Both the position numbers and the translations under genes were made by a program. Shown here in pieces: positions 59,261 to 64,000 of a stretch of DNA of 64,000 nt. Source of the DNA: Streptomyces sp. NBC_00178 (GTDB lineage: Bacteria > Actinomycetota > Actinomycetes > Streptomycetales > Streptomycetaceae). Under the pieces are notes generated by a model. That model saw only the letters and a program-made list of their open reading frames with translations, made no database searches and was not told the DNA's origin. Where the stretch lies: the NCBI RefSeq assembly GCF_036206005.1, contig NZ_CP108143.1:6353501-6417500 (forward strand), in the 5' to 3' direction. Numbering within the stretch: the stretch's first letter is position 1; each line of letters opens with the position of its first letter.

Positions 59261-61171
59261 ATGACGACGCTGGAATCCATCAAGGGGCCGCAGGACCTGA
59301 AGGCGCTGAGCCTGCCGGAACTCGGTGAACTCGCAGAGGAGATCAGAGCGTTCCTCGTCCGCGCGGTGGCGCGGACGGGCGGTCACCTCGGCTCCAATCT
59401 CGGAGTGGTCGAGCTGACCGTCGCCCTGCACCGGGTCTTCGACTCGCCCGGGGACCGCATCCTGTGGGACACGGGGCACCAGAGCTACGTGCACAAGCTG
59501 CTGACCGGGCGACAGGACTTCTCCAAACTGCGGAGCAAGGGCGGCCTCTCCGGCTACCCCTCCCGCGAGGAGTCCGAGCACGACGTCATCGAGAACTCCC
59601 ACGCGTCGACCGTGCTCGGCTGGGCCGACGGCCTCGCCAAGGCCAACGAGGTGCTCGGACGCCCGCAGCACGTCGTCGCGGTCATCGGGGACGGGGCCCT
59701 CACCGGCGGCATGGCGTGGGAGGCGCTCAACAACATCGCCGCGGCGGGCGACCGCCCGCTCATCGTCGTGGTGAACGACAACGAACGGTCCTACGCCCCG
59801 ACCATCGGCGGACTCGCCGGCCACCTCGCGACCCTGCGCACCACCGACGGCTACGAGCGCTTCCTGTCCTGGGGCAAGGGCGTGCTCCAGCAGACGCCCG
59901 TCATCGGGCAGCCGCTGTACGGATCCCTGCACGGCGCCAAGAAGGGTTTCAAGGACACCTTCGCACCCCAGGGCATGTTCGAGGACCTCGGTCTCAAGTA
60001 CGTCGGCCCCGTCGACGGACACGACACCGCAGCGGTCGAGGCGGCCCTGCACCGGGCCAAGCGCTTCAAGGGGCCCGTGCTCGTGCACTGCATCACCGAG
60101 AAGGGCAGGGGCTATCCGCCCGCCCTGGCCGACGACGCCGACCGCTTCCACACCGTCGGCCGGATGGACCCCCTGACCTGCGCGCCGCTCGTCGTACCGG
60201 CGGCCCCCTCCTGGACCTCGGTCTTCGGCGACGAGATCGCGGAGATCGGCGCCGTCCGCCCGGACGTCGTCGCGATCACCGCGGCGATGCTGCACCCCGT
60301 GGGACTGACCAGGTTCGCCGAGGAGTTCCCCGACCGGATCTGGGACGTCGGGATCGCCGAGCAGCACGCCGCCGTCTCGGCCGCGGGTCTGGCCACCGGC
60401 GGGCTCCACCCGGTCGTCGCCGTGTACGCCACCTTCCTCAACCGGGCCTTCGACCAGCTCCTGATGGATGTCGCCCTGCACCGGTGCGGCGTGACCTTCG
60501 TGCTGGACAGGGCCGGTGTCACCGGCGTCGACGGGCCCTCCCACAACGGCATGTGGGACATGTCCGTACTCCAGGTCGTCCCCGGCCTGCGCATCGCCGC
60601 GCCGCGTGACGCCGACCGGCTGCGCGAGCAGCTCCGCGAGGCCGTGGAGGTCGACGACGCACCCACCGTGATCCGGTTCCCCAAGGCGGCGGTGGGGGAG
60701 TCCGTCCCGTCTGTCGGGCGGATCGGCGGGATGGACGTCCTGCGCCAGGACCCGGAGGCCCAGGTCCTGCTCGTGGCCGTCGGAGCGCTCGCCCCCGTCT
60801 GCCTGGAGGCGGCCGACCTGCTTGCCGGGGCGGGAGTCCGCTGCACCGTGGTCGACCCCCGCTGGGTCAAGCCCGTCGACGCACAGCTGCCCGCCCTCGC
60901 CGCGCGGCACGCGGTCGTGGCGGTGGCCGAGGACAACAGCCGCTCGGGGGGCGTCGGCTGGGCGGTCGGGCAGGCGCTCCGGGACGCCGCCGTCGACGTA
61001 CCGCTGCGGACGTTCGGGATCCCCGAGCAGTTCCTCCCCCACGCGGGGCGCGAGGAGGTGCTGGCGGACATCGGGCTCACCCCGGTGGAGATCGCGGGAC
61101 GCATCGCCGCGGTACTGGAGCGCCGCGGCGCGGTGGAGGAGCGGGACACGCCGAAGGAGCCCCGGGCATGA
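59261..61171 (+). CDS. dxs: 1-deoxy-D-xylulose-5-phosphate synthase
   Basis: 636 residues, transketolase fold. The thiamine-diphosphate loop [18 protein letters not shown] (about 146-163), [20 protein letters not shown] (about 41-60) and the second-domain [19 protein letters not shown] (about 416-434) are typical. It condenses pyruvate and glyceraldehyde-3-phosphate, the first and flux-controlling MEP step. GAGAGGGGG before ATG 59261. With ispG it gives the hopanoid operon its own precursor supply. The C-terminus overlaps hpnO by ATGA. Confidence 0.97.
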   Translation: MTTLESIKGPQDLKALSLPELGELAEEIRAFLVRAVARTGGHLGSNLGVVELTVALHRVFDSPGDRILWDTGHQSYVHKLLTGRQDFSKLRSKGGLSGYPSREESEHDVIENSHASTVLGWADGLAKANEVLGRPQHVVAVIGDGALTGGMAWEALNNIAAAGDRPLIVVVNDNERSYAPTIGGLAGHLATLRTTDGYERFLSWGKGVLQQTPVIGQPLYGSLHGAKKGFKDTFAPQGMFEDLGLKYVGPVDGHDTAAVEAALHRAKRFKGPVLVHCITEKGRGYPPALADDADRFHTVGRMDPLTCAPLVVPAAPSWTSVFGDEIAEIGAVRPDVVAITAAMLHPVGLTRFAEEFPDRIWDVGIAEQHAAVSAAGLATGGLHPVVAVYATFLNRAFDQLLMDVALHRCGVTFVLDRAGVTGVDGPSHNGMWDMSVLQVVPGLRIAAPRDADRLREQLREAVEVDDAPTVIRFPKAAVGESVPSVGRIGGMDVLRQDPEAQVLLVAVGALAPVCLEAADLLAGAGVRCTVVDPRWVKPVDAQLPALAARHAVVAVAEDNSRSGGVGWAVGQALRDAAVDVPLRTFGIPEQFLPHAGREEVLADIGLTPVEIAGRIAAVLERRGAVEERDTPKEPRA

Positions 61172-62562
61172 CGGACGAACGGCCGGGCTTCGACCTGGCG
61201 CGGCTGCTCGCCGAACGAGGAGCCGAACGCTACGAGCTGCACACCCGCCACCTCAACCACCAGCTGCCGCGGATGCTGCGCACCATCGGCTTCGACAAGG
61301 TCTACGAGCGGGCCGAGGGCGCGTACTTCTGGGACGCCGAGGGCAACGACTACCTGGACATGCTCGCCGGGTTCGGGGTCATGGGCCTGGGCCGCCACCA
61401 CCCCGTCGTACGCAGGGCCCTGCACGACGTCCTGGACGCCTCGCTCGCCGACCTCACCCGCTTCGACTGCCAGCCGCTGCCCGGACTCCTGGCCGAGAGA
61501 CTGCTGGTGCACAGCCCGCACCTGGACCGTGTGTTCTTCGGCAACAGCGGGACCGAGGCGGTCGAGACCGCGCTGAAGTTCGCCCGGTACGCCACCGGCA
61601 AGCCGCGGATCCTCTACTGCACCCACGCCTTCCACGGGCTGACGACGGGGTCGCTCTCGGTGAACGGCGAGAAGGGGTTCAAGGACGGCTTCGCACCCCT
61701 GCTGCCGGACACGGCCATCGCACTGGGCGACCTCGACGCACTGCGCCGCGAGCTGAAGCGCGGGGACGTGGCCGGGCTCATCGTGGAGCCGATCCAGGGC
61801 AAGGGCGTGCACGCCGCGCCTCCCGGTTTCCTCCGGGAGGCGCAGGAACTGCTCCGCCGGCACAAGGCCCTGCTCATCGTCGACGAGGTGCAGACGGGAC
61901 TCGGCAGGACCGGGGACTTCTACGCCTACCAGCACGATGAGGGGGTCGAGCCCGACCTCCTCTGCGTCGCGAAGGCGCTCTCCGGCGGATACGTCCCCGT
62001 GGGTGCGACGCTCGGGAGGGACTGGATCTTCAAGCGCGTCTACTCCTCCATGGACCGGGTCCTCGTCCACTCCGCGAGTTTCGGATCCAACGCCCAGGCC
62101 ATGGCCGCCGGGCTCGCCGTCCTCTCCGTGATGGAGCAGGAGGAGACCGTCGCGAACGCCCGCCGCACCGGCGACCTGCTGCGCGACCGGCTCGCGGCCC
62201 TGGTCGGGCGCTACGAGCTGCTGCACGAGGTACGGGGGCGGGGGCTGATGATCGGGATCGAGTTCGGCCGGCCGTCGTCCCTCCGGCTGCGCAGCCGCTG
62301 GACGATGCTGCAGGCGGCCCGCAAGGGACTGTTCGCGCAGATGGTGGTGGTGCCGCTGCTGCGCAAGCACCGCATCCTCACCCAGGTCTCCGGCGACCAC
62401 CTGGAGGTGATCAAGCTGATTCCGCCCCTGGTCATCGGGGAGCCGGAGGTGGAGCGCTTCGTGACCGCCTTCACCGCGGTCATGGACGACGCGCACAGCG
62501 GCAACGGGCTGATGTGGGACTTCGGCCGGACACTGGTGAAACAGGCCGCCGTCAATCGCTGA
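61168..62562 (+). CDS. hpnO: Class III aminotransferase HpnO (aminobacteriohopanetriol formation)
   Basis: 464 residues, ornithine-type PLP aminotransferase. [18 protein letters not shown] (about 130-147, phosphate and PLP contacts), [20 protein letters not shown] (about 236-255, Asp holding the pyridine N) and [17 protein letters not shown] (about 268-284, Schiff-base Lys). Position after shc, hpnG and hpnH identifies it as the enzyme that aminates ribosylhopane to aminobacteriohopanetriol. It is the last gene of the cluster; a 74-nt region with a perfect operator follows before the next gene. Confidence 0.92.
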   Translation: MTDERPGFDLARLLAERGAERYELHTRHLNHQLPRMLRTIGFDKVYERAEGAYFWDAEGNDYLDMLAGFGVMGLGRHHPVVRRALHDVLDASLADLTRFDCQPLPGLLAERLLVHSPHLDRVFFGNSGTEAVETALKFARYATGKPRILYCTHAFHGLTTGSLSVNGEKGFKDGFAPLLPDTAIALGDLDALRRELKRGDVAGLIVEPIQGKGVHAAPPGFLREAQELLRRHKALLIVDEVQTGLGRTGDFYAYQHDEGVEPDLLCVAKALSGGYVPVGATLGRDWIFKRVYSSMDRVLVHSASFGSNAQAMAAGLAVLSVMEQEETVANARRTGDLLRDRLAALVGRYELLHEVRGRGLMIGIEFGRPSSLRLRSRWTMLQAARKGLFAQMVVVPLLRKHRILTQVSGDHLEVIKLIPPLVIGEPEVERFVTAFTAVMDDAHSGNGLMWDFGRTLVKQAAVNR

Positions 62563-62584
62563 ACCCGGCTCCGCCCGTCTTTTG

Positions 62585-62613
62585 CCCCTGAGGCAATAAA
62601 GTTGCCTCAGGGG
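62585..62613. promoter_or_regulatory. Operator/promoter palindrome of the XRE-cupin gene
   Basis: CCCCTGAGGCAA (62585-62596), spacer TAAAG, and the exact complement TTGCCTCAGGGG (62602-62613). It lies 23 bp before the XRE-cupin start codon, and its AATAAAG centre can act as a -10 region. Autoregulation by the XRE-cupin protein is inferred. Confidence 0.75.
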
Positions 62614-62636
62614 AAAGTTCCTGGCCCAATGGGGGC

Positions 62637-63251
62637 ATGAATCCTCCTGACGGAGGGGTGGCCGACGACCTTCCGGGCGTCGCCCCACGCCTGCGCGAGC
62701 TGCGCCGCGACCGCGGTCTCACCCTGGAGAGCGCCGCCGCGCGGGCGGGACTCTCCCCGGCCCACCTCTCCCGGCTCGAGACCGGGCGCCGCCAGCCCTC
62801 GCTGCCGATGCTGCTCGGTCTCGCCCGGATCTACGGTACGACCGTCTCCGAGCTCCTGGGTGAGATGCCGCCGGAACGTGACGCGATCGTCCGTGGCGGA
62901 CCGATCGACGACGCACTCGGCGACGGGTCCGGCGGCTGGCTCTACCGGCAGGCCGGCGGCTCGGGACGCGCCATGCAGGCGCTGCGCGTCCACGTCCCCC
63001 ACGGCACCGAGAGCGAACTCGTGCGCGTCCACCCCGGCGAGGAGTGGCTGTACGTCCTCGACGGGCGGCTGCGGGTCGTGCTCGGGGAAACCGTGCACGA
63101 CCTCGGCGTGGGCGACAGCGCCCACTTCGACTCCCTCACCCCGCACCGGATCGCGGCGCTCGGCCGCGGCGGGGCGAGCCTGCTGTTCGTCCACACACTG
63201 CTCCAGAGCCCGGCCGCCGAGCTGTGCCTCGGCCCCGCGGTCCGGCTCTGA
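62637..63251 (+). CDS. XRE-family regulator with C-terminal cupin domain
   Basis: 204 residues. The helix-turn-helix is at about 17-72 (LRELRRDRGLTLESAAARAGLSPAHLSRLETGRRQPSLPMLLGLARIYG). The cupin fold is at about 105-185 (SELVRVHPGEEWLYVLDGRLRVVLGETVHDLGVGDSAHFDS). The usual metal-binding His pair of cupin motif 1 is not present (HPGEEW keeps one His and a Glu), so ligand sensing without a metal is possible. GGGGG before ATG 62637. A perfect palindrome covers its promoter. The next gene encodes a small membrane protein, a common partner of such regulators. Confidence 0.92.
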   Translation: MNPPDGGVADDLPGVAPRLRELRRDRGLTLESAAARAGLSPAHLSRLETGRRQPSLPMLLGLARIYGTTVSELLGEMPPERDAIVRGGPIDDALGDGSGGWLYRQAGGSGRAMQALRVHVPHGTESELVRVHPGEEWLYVLDGRLRVVLGETVHDLGVGDSAHFDSLTPHRIAALGRGGASLLFVHTLLQSPAAELCLGPAVRL

Positions 63252-63337
63252 TCCCACGTATCGTTCCCGCTTCGGCCGCTCATGGAGGCCGCAGTGCCGT
63301 CGCTCCGGTCTCCCAGGGGCCGCAAGGAAGGGCTGAC

Positions 63338-63517
63338 ATGTCCGATTCCGAGTACTACGACCCGCTCACCCCGCGCCCCCGGCCGGGGGACGACGGGGAC
63401 ACACAGGAGCGGCGGATGCCCCGAGGGGTCGTCATCCGGCTCATCGCCTACCTGGTGGCAGGACACGTCGTCGCGGCCTTCCTCTTCCTGCTCTTCACCG
63501 TGGCGGGCAAGGGCTGA
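63338..63517 (+). CDS. Small DUF6126-like membrane protein
   Basis: 59 residues. An acidic, Pro-rich N-terminus (SDSEYYDPLTPRPRPGDDGD) is followed by ERRMPRGVVIRLIAYLVAGHVVAAFLFLLF, one membrane helix at about 32-54. The pattern (E/Q)RR-PRG-VIRL-Y-V-GH--AAFLFLLF matches my memory of DUF6126, found beside XRE-cupin regulators in Streptomyces. AAGGAAGGG eight nt before ATG 63338. It lies 86 nt after the regulator gene and probably shares its transcript. Function unknown. Confidence 0.82.
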   Translation: MSDSEYYDPLTPRPRPGDDGDTQERRMPRGVVIRLIAYLVAGHVVAAFLFLLFTVAGKG

Positions 63518-63529
63518 GAGCCGACTGCC

Positions 63530-63565
63530 GGCCCTGCCCGTCTCCCACCACGGCCGGGCAGGGCC
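63530..63565. terminator. Bidirectional hairpin between convergent genes
   Basis: GGCCCTGCCCG (63530-63540) and its complement (63555-63565) with a 14-nt loop, between the DUF6126-like gene and the convergent phosphatase gene. Confidence 0.65.
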
Positions 63566-63578
63566 CGTCCCGTCGCCG

Positions 63579-64000
63579 TCAGGCGCCCTCGACGAGGCGC
63601 CCACGCAGCTTCTCGCGCGTCTCGTGGCTGATCTTCAGCCCTTCGAGGAGGTAGCGGTCGGTGCTGCCCCAGGTCTCCTCGATCGTGGCGAACGCCGCGT
63701 CGAGATATTCGCGGTGGGCGCCGAAGAGCGGATTGAGCAGCTCCATGACCTCCTCCGACATGCCCACCGGAGACGTGTCGCTGCGGTGCACCTTGTAGCG
63801 GCGGTGGGCGTCGTTGGACTTGAGGTAGTCGGCCTCGATGGCCTCCTTCTCGACGCCGACCGCGAGCAGCGAGACCGCGACCGACAGGCCCGCCCGGTCC
63901 TTGCCCGCGGCGCAGTGCATGAGTGCGGGGACGCTGTCCTCGGCCAGCGCGTGCAGGACCCGGCTGTGCTCGGCCGTCCGGTCCGTGATGATCGAGCGGT
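63579..64000 (-). CDS. Tyrosine-protein phosphatase (5' end outside window)
   Basis: The last 140 or so codons are present; the N-terminus lies beyond the right edge. The phosphatase loop is ALMHCAAGKDRAGLSVAV, that is HC-X5-R with GKDR, typical of the Y_phosphatase3 (MptpB-like, lipid or tyrosine phosphatase) group. Upstream RSIITDRTAEHSRVLHALAED and downstream IEADYLKSNDAHRRY and YLDAAFATIEETWGS fit the same group. The nucleophile is the Cys of HCAAGKDR. Regulation is not visible because the promoter is outside the window. Confidence 0.92.
   Translation of the reverse strand, partial: RSIITDRTAEHSRVLHALAEDSVPALMHCAAGKDRAGLSVAVSLLAVGVEKEAIEADYLKSNDAHRRYKVHRSDTSPVGMSEEVMELLNPLFGAHREYLDAAFATIEETWGSTDRYLLEGLKISHETREKLRGRLVEGA

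Noticed and set aside
60112-62688. 858-residue minus-strand frame across dxs and hpnO
   Set aside because: It covers two intact plus-strand genes and shows only antisense composition.
1-64000. CRISPR arrays, tRNA or rRNA genes, insertion sequences, integrases
   Set aside because: No regularly spaced repeats, no tRNA-like cloverleaf with conserved TTCGA loop at a gene end, and no transposase or integrase text were seen.

Overview
The window is high-GC, NNC-codon-rich DNA from a Streptomyces-type actinomycete. The evidence is a Wbl (WhiB-like) protein, an SsgA-like sporulation protein, a GH46 chitosanase, a small two-domain laccase, GTG/TTG starts and a complete squalene-hopanoid cluster. No tRNA, rRNA, insertion sequence, prophage or CRISPR array was seen. 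Protein family calls come from reading motifs by eye; no database search was run.

Layout. 1-6.5 kb: an extracellular sugar-oxidation group (a type-1-copper/Ig-repeat/DUF1080 protein running off the left edge, and a ThuA + sorbosone-dehydrogenase protein) divergent from a small laccase, then a glyoxalase-family protein. 6.5-14 kb: wbl, chitosanase, acyl-ACP desaturase with a clear operator, a decayed ABC-F gene, an SsgA-like gene, a YCF48-like repeat protein, endonuclease V, a tiny membrane protein and a saccharopine-dehydrogenase-like oxidoreductase. 14-21 kb: a fatty-acid/acyl-CoA degradation run (CoA transferase, acyl-CoA dehydrogenase, thiolase, FadB-type fusion) closed by a MerR regulator, then a macro-domain protein. 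21-30 kb: TetR, a divergent pair of DUF2236/MpaB oxygenases around a 25-bp perfect palindrome, LacI, a BCCT transporter, D-amino-acid oxidase and an ABC-F ATPase. 30-42 kb: tex, an SCO6745-type protein, two DJ-1/PfpI proteins, enoyl-CoA hydratase, HdeD, an anti-sigma-type kinase, idi, a methyltransferase-GNAT fusion, a cation exporter and galE.

42.3-49.4 kb is a tightly overlapping operon: two CDP-alcohol phosphatidyltransferases, a nucleotidyltransferase, a glycerol-1-phosphate-dehydrogenase-like protein, a family 2 glycosyltransferase and a TagG/TagH-type exporter. It looks like a pathway that makes a CDP-activated polyol, builds a phospho-polyol glycan and exports it. I know of no described product. 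Its first gene appears to start at CTG, and its second phosphatidyltransferase lacks the last catalytic Asp of the family motif. This is my best candidate for an undescribed system.

49.4-62.6 kb is the hopanoid cluster: hpnC, hpnD, hpnE and polyprenyl synthase, then shc, hpnG, hpnH, ispG, dxs and hpnO. Two very small ORFs (ahead of hpnC and between hpnD and hpnE) are joined to their neighbours by stop/start overlaps. ispG has a codon bias unlike everything around it, suggesting conversion from a second chromosomal copy. With idi at 37.8-38.4 kb the window covers precursor supply through to side-chain-modified hopanoid. 62.6-64 kb holds an XRE-cupin regulator with a perfect operator, a small membrane protein and a partial tyrosine phosphatase.
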